DNA of 64,000 nt, taken from Novosphingobium taihuense. Its GTDB lineage: Bacteria; Pseudomonadota; Alphaproteobacteria; Sphingomonadales; Sphingomonadaceae. Position numbers and translations under genes: made by a program. The notes under the pieces were generated by a model. It was given only the letters and a program-made list of their open reading frames with translations. It was not told the DNA's origin and searched no databases. The stretch spans positions 372,001 to 436,000 of the forward strand of contig NZ_VLKJ01000001.1 of the NCBI RefSeq assembly GCF_007830315.1, given 5' to 3'. Of the stretch, positions 1 through 9,915 are shown one piece after another (position 1 is the first letter of the stretch; each line of letters opens with the position of its first letter).

Positions 1-491
1 ACGATGAACAGTTGGTATCCCCAGAACACGAAACGGGCGAGGCCGGGGAAGGCCAGCCTCGCCCGGCAAGTACGCTGCACGACGTAGAACGACGTGGCGA
101 TCAGCGCGTTGCCTCCGAAAGCGAAGATGACCGCGGATGTGTGTAGTGGGCGCAGGCGACCGAACGCAGTCCATTCGAGACCGAGGTTCAGCACCGGAAG
201 CGCCAGTTGCAGGGCGATGACGAGGCCTGCGACAAACCCGGCCATGCCCCAGAACACGGTCGCGATCACGCCCCAGCGGATCACGTCGTCGTCATAGCGG
301 CCCTGATCGGGCGCCATTATGGCCTTGGAGAGATCCACCCCGCGCAGCGTGACGACCAGCCCGATGATGCAGGCGAGCGCGACGATGCCCATGTGGATCG
401 CGAAACCCGCGTCGACCGCTGCAGCGCAGGCGGCGACGGCGATTAGAAGCGCAACAAGCCAGAGGCCAGTGCGCGAGAGCGCCAATTCCAT
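1..491 (-). CDS. ccoN: cytochrome c oxidase cbb3-type subunit I, N-terminal part (runs off the window)
   Basis: This is the first 163 residues of the catalytic subunit of the high-affinity cbb3 terminal oxidase, an inner-membrane enzyme that reduces oxygen at low tension. Reverse translation from the ATG at 491 gives a first membrane helix, a short loop with the sequence [15 protein letters not shown], a second helix, and then [17 protein letters not shown], the conserved stretch that holds a low-spin heme ligand His in CcoN. A good purine-rich ribosome site (AAGGGAAGG) precedes the ATG. The gene continues beyond position 1, so ccoO, ccoQ and ccoP are presumably further left. An FNR-type box lies 62 bases upstream. 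The family call is firm; only the N-terminal third is visible. Confidence 0.93.
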   Translation of the reverse strand, partial: MELALSRTGLWLVALLIAVAACAAAVDAGFAIHMGIVALACIIGLVVTLRGVDLSKAIMAPDQGRYDDDVIRWGVIATVFWGMAGFVAGLVIALQLALPVLNLGLEWTAFGRLRPLHTSAVIFAFGGNALIATSFYVVQRTCRARLAFPGLARFVFWGYQLFI

Positions 492-552
492 GGAGCCTTC
501 CCTTCCATGAGTGATGTGGATGCCGCGCTGCACCCATGGCGGGGAAGGAACA

Positions 553-566
553 TTGATCCGGGTCAA
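553..566. promoter_or_regulatory. FNR/FixK-type operator
   Basis: TTGATCCGGGTCAA matches the FNR consensus TTGAT-N4-ATCAA with one mismatch. It sits 62 bases upstream of ccoN on the minus strand and 160 bases upstream of ompW on the plus strand. cbb3 operons are classic FnrL/FixK targets, and an FNR-type regulator gene lies about 5 kb away at 5397-6092. Whether it also drives ompW is inference. Confidence 0.8.
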
Positions 567-726
567 ATCGCGCCAAATCAGTCTCATACTTTAGTCCAAG
601 GGCGCGATTTCGCATTTTTGCGCTCGGTCAATGTGTCGCGATTCGGTGCAGTGCATCAGGCTGTTCGAGCCGCAGAGGATCTGGGGCCAGCGAGGGGCTG
701 GCCATCTGCGGTGCAGGACTAGAGCA

Positions 727-1413
727 ATGAAGAAGCTGATTACCGCCGCCCTGCCCCTGGCATTCGCAGCCGCCGCGCTTGCACCGGCACCGGCGCTTGC
801 CGGCTCGGCCGAAGGCAAGTTGCAGGTCAAGGTGCTCGGCACCGCCGTGCTGGCGGACGGCAAGATCGTCGAAGTGAAGAACGACCCGCTGGGTCTGACC
901 ACCGGCGCGCAAACCGATGCGAACAACAATGTTGTTCCCACCCTCGCCGTCGAGTACTTCCTCACCCCGAACATCTCGGCCGAGACAATCTGCTGCTTCA
1001 CGCAGCATCACGTCAGCGGCCGCGGCGCGCTCGCGCCCGCGACGAACATCGTCGATCACGTTCTCATCCTGCCGGCGACGCTGACCCTCAAGTACCACAT
1101 GCCGCTTGGCGGCGGGATCAAGCCCTATGTCGGTGCAGGCCCATCGGTCTTCTTCTACATCGACGAAAAGCCCGGTAGCAGCATCGTGCCGCTCGGCGTG
1201 ACCAAGGTGAAGATGTCAAATGGCGTGGGCTTTGCCCTGCAGGCTGGTGTCGACATTCCGATCAACGACAAGGGCATGGGCATCAGCCTCGACGCCAAGA
1301 AGTACTTCTCGGATACCACGGCCCGGTTCTACGCCGGCAACACCGAAGTGCTCGCGACCAAGCACACCATGGATCCCTGGGTTCTCAGTGCAGGTCTCGC
1401 TTACCGCTTCTGA
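727..1413 (+). CDS. ompW: OmpW family outer-membrane protein
   Basis: A 228-residue outer-membrane beta-barrel of the OmpW family, which forms a small eight-stranded channel for hydrophobic compounds. The ATG at 727 opens a clear signal peptide (MKK, hydrophobic Ala/Leu core, cleavage near ALAG). The mature part has the family features: a first strand followed by a polar loop, VVPTLAVEYFLTPNISAE, an ICC pair, then TLTLKYHMPLGGGIKPYVGAGP, and a C-terminal strand ending in AYRF with the terminal Phe expected of barrel proteins. The reading frame is open further upstream, but only the 727 start gives a signal peptide. The gene is divergent from ccoN and shares its FNR-box region; OmpW is oxygen-regulated in enterobacteria, so co-control is plausible. 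A terminator follows. Confidence 0.9.
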   Translation: MKKLITAALPLAFAAAALAPAPALAGSAEGKLQVKVLGTAVLADGKIVEVKNDPLGLTTGAQTDANNNVVPTLAVEYFLTPNISAETICCFTQHHVSGRGALAPATNIVDHVLILPATLTLKYHMPLGGGIKPYVGAGPSVFFYIDEKPGSSIVPLGVTKVKMSNGVGFALQAGVDIPINDKGMGISLDAKKYFSDTTARFYAGNTEVLATKHTMDPWVLSAGLAYRF

Positions 1414-1463
1414 CGAAATCCCCTTCCCGTCCGGCACCCCCCACGCGTGCCGGACACGGGGAC

Positions 1464-1524
1464 GGCGGGCAGGAAATCACGAGGTTCTGGGATCGCCTCG
1501 CTGGTTTCCTGCCCGCCACTTTTT
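1464..1524 (+). terminator. terminator after ompW
   Basis: GGCGGGCAGGAAA (1464-1476) pairs perfectly with TTTCCTGCCCGCC (1505-1517) and is followed by AC and five T. The loop is long (28 bases), but the 13-bp stem and T run make it a credible Rho-independent terminator. The rest of the gap up to 1725 is untranslated leader for the next gene; a small inverted repeat GTTGCC-AC-GGCAAC lies at 1680-1693. Confidence 0.75.
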
Positions 1525-1724
1525 GTTTGTGAAGCTTACAAAGGTGAGGATTTCCGTGGCTTTGCCAGCTGTTGCACGGCAGCCACAGCCTCACGCAAAC
1601 AAGCAACACGCCCTCAGAGCGCAATTGCGTCATGCACTCGCTTCGGCGCATGGGAACTCCAGCACTTGGCTCAGAACAAGTTGCCACGGCAACCAAAGTT
1701 GCACCATTTCGGGAGGATACAACA

Positions 1725-4145
1725 ATGGCTAACCCAGCCCGCATTCGCAGGATTCTGCTTTCGTCCGTCGCCTCGCTGGTGATCGCGACCCCCGCCCTCG
1801 CCCAGTCTGCCGACGAAACACAGGCCGATGACGCCAGCACAGGCAACGAGATCGTCGTAACCGCAACCAAGCGCGCGCAGACAATCCAGGAAGTGCCGTT
1901 TTCGGTCAACGCCCAGACCGCCGCCGACATCGAGAAGACCGGTGCCACCTCGATCGAGGACATCTCGCGCTCGGTCGCAGGCCTCACCGTCCAGAACCTC
2001 GGGCCCGGCCAGAGCCAGGTTTCGGTCCGCGGCGTTTCCGCAGGCCAGATCGTCCGCGACCAGCCCGGCGTGAAGGAACAGGTCGGCATTTACCTCGACG
2101 AATCCGTCACATCGCTTTCGCTGTTCACCCCGGACTTCGACCTGTTCGACCTCAACCGCGTCGAAACTCTGCGCGGCCCGCAAGGCACGCTGTTCGGTTC
2201 GGGTTCGGTCGGCGGAACCGTCCGCTACATCACGAACCAGCCCAAGTTGGGCCAGACCGAGGGCCAGGTCGCCGCTGACGTCAACGTGCTCGATGGCGGC
2301 GATGTCGGCTATGCAGCAAAGGGCGCAGTCAACGTGCCGCTGGGCGAGAATGCAGCCCTTCGCGTGGTCGGCTATGGCGAGCATTTCGCCGGGTTCATCA
2401 ACGCGGTTGGGCCTGCTGCCGGCAAGAACATCAATGATGGTGAACGCTATGGTGTGCGCGCTGCGGTCCTGTTCGAACCCGTCGCTGGCCTGAAGATCAC
2501 GCCGCGCATCGTCTATCAGGACATCAAGACCAACGGATTCAACCGCGCCGACGTCTATCACCTCTACCAGAGCCCGCTGGCCGGTGCCCCTGCCCTGCCC
2601 GAGAACACGCAGTACCTGAAGCTGCGCGAAGGCTTCCGCGACAAGACCACTCTGGCCGATCTCACCATTACCGCGCCCGTAGCCGACACGATCGACGTCA
2701 CCAGCGTCACCACCTATATCCATCGCGACATTCTCGTCAGCCGCGATGCTTCGGCGCTGACTGGCTCGGTCTCGGTTTCGCCGTTCATCACCGCATTGGG
2801 CGCGGCCCCTGCTCTCGGCAACCTGCCTTCGAATCTGAAGGACGCGACCAAGCTCAAGACCTGGACGCAGGAACTGCGCTTGGCCTCGACTGACAAGGGT
2901 CCGTTCCAGTGGGTGCTCGGCGGCTTCTACAGCAAGATCGACCGCAAGTACGCACAGCGCCTGCCCACCCCGGGCTATGACGCATTGGTCGATGCGGCGC
3001 TCGGTGACGGCGTGTCGGCCGGTGCCGCCAACGGCTTCCCGCTGAACTCGCCATACAACGCCGACATCCCGTATGACATCGAGCAGTTCGCCGTGTTCGG
3101 TGAAGCCAGCTACAAGGTTGGTGATTTCAAGCTGACTGCCGGCGGCCGCTACTACGACTTCAAGGAATCGCGTGACTTCATCTCGGGCGGCGTTTTCGCC
3201 AACGGTGACCGCAACATCGGCGACAAGACCAAGAGCGACGGCTTCAACCCGCGCTTCATCGTCAGCTATCAGCCGAGCCGCGATCTTTCGGTCAACATCC
3301 AGGCCTCGAAGGGTTTCCGCCTTGGCGGCGTGAACGATCCGCTCAACATTCCGCTCTGCTCGGGTGGGGCGAACGGACCAGACGCCAAGACCTACGGCAA
3401 TCGCCCGAACTACAAGGACGAATCGCTGTGGAACTACGAAGCTGGCGTGAAGCTTGCCAGCGGCCCTGTAACCTTCAATGCGGCAGCGTTCTATAACGAC
3501 ATCCGCAACTTGCAGGTCACTGCCGACGCCGGAAGCTGCTCCTCACGCGTGGTGTTCAACGTTCCCAAGGCGCACACGGCGGGCGTGGAAGTGGAAATGG
3601 CCGCGCAGCTTGGCATGGGCTTCTCGCTTGCCGTCAACGGATCGGTGATCGAATCCAAGTTCGACAGCAGCGTCAAGGATGGCACTGGCGCAATCATTGC
3701 AGGCATCCGCGATGGCAACCGCCTGCCAACCGTGCCGAAGTTCCAGATGTCGGCGACCGCCGGTTACACGACTGAAGTCTCGAACGGCATGGACTTCTCG
3801 GCCAATGCCAGCTTCCAGCACGTCGGCAACCGCTTCACGCAGCCGTCGGATCAGGAGGCAGGTGCAGGTTCGTTCTCGAACTCGATCTTCTTCAACCCGG
3901 CTACGCTTGCCAATGGCACCGGCGCCTACAACTTCGGCTCCTACCAGCTGCCCAGCTACAACCTGGTCAACATCTCGGCAGGTCTGAACTGGGAGAACGG
4001 GCTGTCGGTGCTGGTCTATGCCAACAACCTGTTCAACGAGACGCCGCTGCTCTCGCTCGACCGCGAACGCGGTGGCCGCGCGCGTCTTGGCTACAATGTC
4101 GGCACGCCCCGCAAGATCGGCATGACCGTGCGCAAGTCGTTCTGA
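1725..4145 (+). CDS. TonB-dependent receptor
   Basis: An 806-residue outer-membrane TonB-dependent receptor that takes up an unknown substrate using TonB energy. I chose the ATG at 1725 because GGGAGGAT stands 6 bases upstream and it opens directly into a signal peptide ending ATPALA. Residues 41-63 carry the TonB-box-like start NEIVVTATKRAQTIQEVPFS, the plug follows with VETLRGPQGTLFG near 146-158, and the barrel ends in a terminal SF. The style (long extracellular loops, sphingomonad plug signature) is that of the large receptor set used by these bacteria for plant and aromatic compounds. No neighbouring transporter or enzyme suggests the substrate. An earlier in-frame start would remove the signal peptide, so it was not used. 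Confidence 0.9.
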   Translation: MANPARIRRILLSSVASLVIATPALAQSADETQADDASTGNEIVVTATKRAQTIQEVPFSVNAQTAADIEKTGATSIEDISRSVAGLTVQNLGPGQSQVSVRGVSAGQIVRDQPGVKEQVGIYLDESVTSLSLFTPDFDLFDLNRVETLRGPQGTLFGSGSVGGTVRYITNQPKLGQTEGQVAADVNVLDGGDVGYAAKGAVNVPLGENAALRVVGYGEHFAGFINAVGPAAGKNINDGERYGVRAAVLFEPVAGLKITPRIVYQDIKTNGFNRADVYHLYQSPLAGAPALPENTQYLKLREGFRDKTTLADLTITAPVADTIDVTSVTTYIHRDILVSRDASALTGSVSVSPFITALGAAPALGNLPSNLKDATKLKTWTQELRLASTDKGPFQWVLGGFYSKIDRKYAQRLPTPGYDALVDAALGDGVSAGAANGFPLNSPYNADIPYDIEQFAVFGEASYKVGDFKLTAGGRYYDFKESRDFISGGVFANGDRNIGDKTKSDGFNPRFIVSYQPSRDLSVNIQASKGFRLGGVNDPLNIPLCSGGANGPDAKTYGNRPNYKDESLWNYEAGVKLASGPVTFNAAAFYNDIRNLQVTADAGSCSSRVVFNVPKAHTAGVEVEMAAQLGMGFSLAVNGSVIESKFDSSVKDGTGAIIAGIRDGNRLPTVPKFQMSATAGYTTEVSNGMDFSANASFQHVGNRFTQPSDQEAGAGSFSNSIFFNPATLANGTGAYNFGSYQLPSYNLVNISAGLNWENGLSVLVYANNLFNETPLLSLDRERGGRARLGYNVGTPRKIGMTVRKSF

Positions 4146-4166
4146 TCCGGGCGGATCGGATAAGCG

Positions 4167-4197
4167 AAAGGCCGGTCCCTTGCGGGGCCGGCCTTTT
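4167..4197 (+). terminator. terminator after TonB receptor
   Basis: AAAGGCCGGTCCC pairs with GGGGCCGGCCTTT around a TTGC loop (one G-T pair) and ends in a T run. It lies 21 bases after the receptor stop and directly before the end of the convergent bestrophin gene at 4204, so it may stop both transcripts. Confidence 0.85.
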
Positions 4198-4203
4198 GTC
4201 TGC

Positions 4204-5091
4204 TCACCAAAGAATGCCTTTTCGATCAGGCACAATCGGTTCCGGAGCCTCCAGTCCCATCGACTGCAACAGATCGATCTCGATCGTGCGACACATCGCA
4301 CAAAGCGGAAGATCGTGCACGCTGTTGGCAAAGGGATCGACAAGATCATCGCCGATCGCGAGCACTGCAAGGAACATCAGCCCGGCTATCGTCGAACCGA
4401 GCGGTGTGGCAAAACCCAAGGTCTCGACCAACCCGAACGGCAGAAGCACACAGAACATGTGCACGAACAGTACGGGAAAGAAGCGGTAGTGGTTGGGCAG
4501 CGGGGTATTCTTGATCCGCTCCATCCCGCCTTGTGCATTGGCGATATCGACGAGCACGCGCTCCATCTGGGTCTGCTGGATGGTATCCAGCCAGCCTGCA
4601 CGTCGGGCTTCGTCGATCTTGCGGCCTAGTCCGTCGAGTAGACCGTTGGCAACGTTAGTTCGTTCCAGCGTCGATGACGCCTCTGCCTTTTCGATGTAGC
4701 CCAGGACCACGTCGTCAAGCGGTTGCCTGCGCAACTGGCAGCGCAGCGCGTTGACGTAGGCGATCTGGCGAAAAGCGATCTGGCGCTTGAGCTCAGCACC
4801 TTCCGGATCGGGCATGAAGTTTCGGGCAGCCCGGCCGATGTTGCGACTGGCGTTTATCATGAGCCCCCAAAGGCTGCGCGCTTCCCACCATCGCTGATAG
4901 GCCGAGTTGCTGCGAAAGCCCAGGAACAGGGCAACAGCTGAACCGAACAAGGTAAAGGGCAATTCGGGCGCGCGAAACGGCAGCACGTAGTAGGTGATCG
5001 TCACCACCACGTCCCACACGAACAGAATCAGCGCAGGCTTCCAGACTTCGGAAATGATCGTCTTAAGCGACGGAACTGGTTTGGTTATCAA
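4204..5091 (-). CDS. bestrophin-family channel protein
   Basis: A 295-residue membrane protein of the bestrophin/UPF0187 family, anion or cation channels of the inner membrane. The family pattern is visible: a first helix pair (LILFVWDVVVTITYYVLPF), LPFTLFGSAVALFLGFRSNSAYQRWWEARSLWG, a charged cytoplasmic middle region, a second hydrophobic block (FFPVLFVHMFCVLLPFGLVE), and a C-terminal GDDLVDPF. The start is TTG at 5091, which overlaps the TGA stop of the upstream small gene in the tetranucleotide TTGA, so translation is probably coupled. The ion carried and the trigger cannot be read from sequence. Confidence 0.88.
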   Translation of the reverse strand: MITKPVPSLKTIISEVWKPALILFVWDVVVTITYYVLPFRAPELPFTLFGSAVALFLGFRSNSAYQRWWEARSLWGLMINASRNIGRAARNFMPDPEGAELKRQIAFRQIAYVNALRCQLRRQPLDDVVLGYIEKAEASSTLERTNVANGLLDGLGRKIDEARRAGWLDTIQQTQMERVLVDIANAQGGMERIKNTPLPNHYRFFPVLFVHMFCVLLPFGLVETLGFATPLGSTIAGLMFLAVLAIGDDLVDPFANSVHDLPLCAMCRTIEIDLLQSMGLEAPEPIVPDRKGILW

Positions 5092-5285
5092 GCGCCTTTG
5101 TCCTGGCTAGCTGCTGCAGACATGGCCGAAGCCGCAGTTGAAACCGGACGAAGGCGAAACCAGTCAGCATGTCCAATAAGTGCAAGGAAGGCCGCCAGAA
5201 GTATGCCGGCACCGATCAGCAAGAGGACGTCGCGCAAGGCGGGTTTCGGGTTTTCTTCCTGCCTCTGTGGATGATCTTGCCGCAT
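5088..5285 (-). CDS. small single-pass membrane protein upstream of bestrophin
   Basis: A 65-residue protein with a charged N-terminus (MRQDHPQRQEENPKPALRD), one strong membrane helix (VLLLIGAGILLAAFLALIG) and a short Ala/Ser-rich tail. I do not recognise a family. Its stop codon overlaps the TTG start of the bestrophin gene by four bases, which argues that it is real and translated together with the channel; a role as a small accessory subunit is a guess. The FNR-type regulator lies 111 bases upstream on the same strand. Confidence 0.6.
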   Translation of the reverse strand: MRQDHPQRQEENPKPALRDVLLLIGAGILLAAFLALIGHADWFRLRPVSTAASAMSAAASQDKGA

Positions 5286-5396
5286 CTGAACTCCTCTTGC
5301 GCGATGACTGCGCAGAGAAATGATCAGACCGGGCAGCGTTTCCGTATCAAATCTTTTCCGCTCTGCCGCTGGGCCGGATAGTCGGCAGAGGAGCTT

Positions 5397-6092
5397 TTAA
5401 CCTGCCAGGGCGACCAGCGCCCCGCGATTGACGATCTCGACCTCGCGCCGCGAAGGCAGTTCGATCACGCCTTCGTTCTTGAGCTTTGTGAACTGGCGGC
5501 TGACCGTCTCGATCGTCAGGCCAAGCACGTCTGCCACCTGCTGGCGCGAGAAAGGCAGCGAGAAGCGCTTGGCGGGACCGAAAGCCGGAGTGCAGCCCGT
5601 TTCAGCCAACCGATCAGACATCTCGAGCAGGAACGTCGCGATCTTTTCAGAGGCGTTCTTGCGGCCAAGCAGCATCATCCACGAGCGTGTGCGATCAAGC
5701 TCAGCCAGCGTGCGCTCAAGCAGCTTGTGTTCCAGTTCCGGATGCTCGCGGGCGAACCGGTCAAAATCGTTGCGCGAGAATACGCAGACCCGCGCATCGG
5801 TCAGCGCGACAACGCTGGCGCTGCTGGTCTGGCCGAAAGGCCTGCCGATGAAGTCGGAAGGATAGGCCACGCCGACGATCTGTTCGCGCCCGTCTTCGGT
5901 GCTGGTGGTCAGCTTGAGTACGCCTTCGATCACGTTGGCGACGAGGAGGGAGTCATCGTCTTCCCAGATCAGCGGTTCACCTGCCGTAACCTGTCGGCGC
6001 CGACCGATCTGATTGAGCGCTTCGATCTCGCGATTGTCCAGACCGGAACAGATGGCCCGATTGCGAACGACGCATGTATCACAGGAAGACAT
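5397..6092 (-). CDS. fnrL: Crp/Fnr family oxygen-sensing transcription regulator (FnrL/FixK type)
   Basis: A 231-residue Crp/Fnr regulator. Cys4, Cys7 and Cys15 in the first 15 residues plus Cys103 form the four-cysteine pattern expected for an oxygen-labile [4Fe-4S] cluster, as in FNR and FnrL. A cyclic-nucleotide-type beta roll (residues about 30-115) leads to the dimer helix and a C-terminal winged helix; the recognition helix reads ETVSR near residue 184, the E-x-x-S-R signature that reads TTGAT half-sites. This matches the operator at 553-566 in front of ccoN. The start ATG gives the correct spacing for the Cys cluster. Exact subclass name is inferred from the cysteine spacing. Confidence 0.88.
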   Translation of the reverse strand: MSSCDTCVVRNRAICSGLDNREIEALNQIGRRRQVTAGEPLIWEDDDSLLVANVIEGVLKLTTSTEDGREQIVGVAYPSDFIGRPFGQTSSASVVALTDARVCVFSRNDFDRFAREHPELEHKLLERTLAELDRTRSWMMLLGRKNASEKIATFLLEMSDRLAETGCTPAFGPAKRFSLPFSRQQVADVLGLTIETVSRQFTKLKNEGVIELPSRREVEIVNRGALVALAG

Positions 6093-6154
6093 GCACCTTC
6101 GTTATCATTCCGGACCTTTTCCGGCAATTGGCGATGAAGGCGTATCCACCTGCC

Positions 6155-6189
6155 AAAAAAATGGGGCGGGCCGGATTGCCGGACCGCCC
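6155..6189 (-). terminator. terminator for the oxygenase/flavin reductase unit
   Basis: On the minus strand GGGCGG-T-CCGG pairs with CCGG-C-CCGCCC around CAAT with one internal mismatch, followed two bases later by seven T (6155-6161). It lies about 150 bases beyond the flavin reductase stop and just before the promoter region of the FNR-type gene, which begins at 6092. Confidence 0.8.
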
Positions 6190-6336
6190 GAGTTGGGGAG
6201 AAATCGCCGGAGCGGGGCGGTGGCTGGTAGGAGGCCGCCTCCCCGCTTCGTCGAAGTCCGGTCTAGGCGCGAGTGCGCGCATCCGCGTTGACGGATGTCA
6301 AAAACACAAACAATTTTTAGTTTTCTTCGCAGGCGC

Positions 6337-6825
6337 TCAGTGGTTCGGCAGATGCGTCACGTCGTGATACTGGCCACGGAAGAACAGCAGGGGCGTGCCC
6401 TGCTCGCGCCGGTCAAGCGCTTCCACTGCGCCGACCACGAGGAAATGGTCGCCGATGTCTTCCACGCGTTCGACGCTGCAGTCGATCCACGCGATGGCAT
6501 CTTCGAGCAGGGGCATGCCCGAGGGCGTGTGATCGTGCGCCAATTCGGCAAACTTGTCCTCTGCGCGCGCCGCGAAGCGCTTGCACAGCTCAAGCTGGTC
6601 CGAGCCGAGGACGTTGACGCAGAAGCGCCCCGTCGCCGCGATCTTCGGCCAGGTGCCGGAACGCTTGTCCGGAAAAAAGCCTACGAGCGGTGGATCAAGC
6701 GAGATCGAACTGAACGAGCCGACCACAAGTCCGTGCCGTGTCCCGTCCTCCTCGACCGAGGTGATGACGCAGACTCCGGTCGGCCAGGTGCCGAGCACGT
6801 TTCGGAAATGGCGGGGATCGATCAT
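6337..6825 (-). CDS. flavin reductase family protein (FMN-binding split barrel)
   Basis: A 162-residue flavin reductase of the HpaC/NtaB type, which reduces FMN or FAD with NAD(P)H and hands it to a partner monooxygenase. It begins with the family's usual RHFRNVLGTWPTGVCVITS and continues with GLVVGSFSSISLDPPLVGFFPDKRS (flavin phosphate region) and RFCVNVLGSDQLELCKRFA. It ends with a typical small C-terminal strand (PLLFFRGQY). I placed the start at the ATG at 6825 (AGGCAGG upstream); an in-frame TTG 36 bases earlier (6861) is possible and would leave only 21 bases to the upstream oxygenase gene. The pairing with that gene is close enough for an operon. Confidence 0.85.
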   Translation of the reverse strand: MIDPRHFRNVLGTWPTGVCVITSVEEDGTRHGLVVGSFSSISLDPPLVGFFPDKRSGTWPKIAATGRFCVNVLGSDQLELCKRFAARAEDKFAELAHDHTPSGMPLLEDAIAWIDCSVERVEDIGDHFLVVGAVEALDRREQGTPLLFFRGQYHDVTHLPNH

Positions 6826-6882
6826 GCGCGCCTGCCTGTCGCCAAATCGCGCGGGCGTCAACCGGGCTCATAGCCTGTAACC

Positions 6883-7794
6883 CTATTCCACATACGCGAT
6901 ACAGCGCACTTCAATGCTCTCGCGGATCTTCGTGTCAGGCAGGCTGGTATCGTGAAAGGCGGTGTGCGGGCAACGCCAGGTGACGGAATGGTCGCTGTCC
7001 TGGAACTTGAACAACAGCACGTCGTCGGCCTGCATGTTCGAGAAGTACCACCAGCGATGGCGCTCCCGGTGACGGAAGATCGTAGCCGCAATCATCTGGT
7101 CCTCACCTGCGACCGGTGCCGTCAGTGCGTCTCCCACCGGAAACTCGTCGACCACGAACAAGGTGTTCGAGGCCGTCTCCTCGTCGGTCACGGTGCGCCC
7201 GTCGCATACCGCCAGCGGCCAGTCCTGCGGCCCAGGCGAGAACGTCCGCCAGAGCGAGAAACAGATGTAGCGCTTGTAGCCGGGGCCATCGGGAAAGCGA
7301 TCTGCATAGATCCGCGCCGCGGCGCGGCGGCCGGTGATCTCGTTGTAGTCTACGTGCGCCTCGCCGGCCGGAGGCTGGATGCCGCCCGAATGCTGGTATC
7401 CCTCGACCTTTTCCCTCGCCCGCGCCGAAAGGTCGGCCGAAGTGCGAATCATCCACCCTTGGGCGGCGGTGCGCGTGGCACCGCACAGCTTCGTAACCAA
7501 CTCCTCCACTTCGCCAAGGTAGGCCGCGTCGACGGCTGGCTTGTCATGGAAATCGACAATCGTGGAACGATGCCTGCCCAGCACGAAGCCGTGGACGTCG
7601 AGCGTGAAGTGATCGCGCATCGGCATCCCATCGCGCACGTCACAGGCGTAATCAAAGTATTCACCCGTGTTCATCTCGGCCCCTTGCGAGACGTAGCGCC
7701 GGGTCACGTAATTGCCATCGCCCAGATACCGGATCAACGCAGGAGCGCGGCGGGCGGACTCCTCGATCGATTCGATCTGCGCAGCTTCGGTCAT
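6883..7794 (-). CDS. CmcJ/NvfI (AsaB-like) family oxidoreductase
   Basis: A 303-residue protein of the CmcJ/NvfI/AsaB group, enzymes related to non-heme iron oxygenases and best known from cephamycin and fungal secondary metabolism. Recognised by the N-terminal NTGEYFDYACDVRDGMPMRDHFTLDVHGF region, the middle HVDYN (candidate metal-ligand His-x-Asp), YICFSLWRTFSPGPQDWPLAVCD, and the C-terminal CPHTAFHD. The ATG at 7794 is chosen for GGAGAGG eight bases upstream; the frame is open to 7836. Bacterial members are mostly uncharacterised. The adjacent flavin reductase is unexpected for this family, which does not need reduced flavin, so the pair may serve two steps of one pathway. Substrate unknown. 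Confidence 0.75.
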   Translation of the reverse strand: MTEAAQIESIEESARRAPALIRYLGDGNYVTRRYVSQGAEMNTGEYFDYACDVRDGMPMRDHFTLDVHGFVLGRHRSTIVDFHDKPAVDAAYLGEVEELVTKLCGATRTAAQGWMIRTSADLSARAREKVEGYQHSGGIQPPAGEAHVDYNEITGRRAAARIYADRFPDGPGYKRYICFSLWRTFSPGPQDWPLAVCDGRTVTDEETASNTLFVVDEFPVGDALTAPVAGEDQMIAATIFRHRERHRWWYFSNMQADDVLLFKFQDSDHSVTWRCPHTAFHDTSLPDTKIRESIEVRCIAYVE

Positions 7795-8051
7795 GTCTTG
7801 CCTCTCCGTGGCCCTATTCCGGGCTTTCTGCACCATCCCATATGTTAGTATACCTAATCAAGTCTCGTGGTGAAAAGAAATACAAGCCAAACGGATCAAA
7901 CCCGTGTAAGGGGCGCCGCACAGGTATCGCCGTGCACTGTGTGGGAACGGGCTGAGGCGATTCGTGCCGGGAAATGACCCGGCCACCCAGCCGATATTGG
8001 CCCAACACTGATGCGAATGCCGCTGTCGCGGCAGGAATGGCGATTTTGACG

Positions 8052-9842
<1,791 letters not shown>

Positions 9843-9859
9843 ACAACCGCGCTGTTACG

Positions 9860-9894
9860 AAAAGGCCCGCCGGATCGCCTCCGGCGGGCCTTTT
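9860..9894. terminator. bidirectional terminator between helicase and lepA
   Basis: AAAAGGCCCGCCGG (9860-9873) and CCGGCGGGCCTTTT (9881-9894) form a perfect 14-bp stem with a 7-base loop. Because the ends are A-rich on one side and T-rich on the other, it can stop both convergent genes. Confidence 0.92.
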
Positions 9895-9915
9895 CGTTAG
9901 CACCTGAGGCCAAGC

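Noticed and set aside
1680-1693. LacI-type operator before the first TonB receptor
   Set aside because: GTTGCC-AC-GGCAAC is short and lacks the central CG typical of LacI sites; one copy is weak evidence.
4180-4629. Plus-strand frame opposite the bestrophin gene
   Set aside because: It is a shadow of the bestrophin gene on the other strand.
5361-5390. Terminator between the FNR-type gene and the small membrane protein
   Set aside because: CTCTGCCG and CGGCAGAG form an 8-bp stem, but neither side has a convincing T run, so it was not listed as a terminator.
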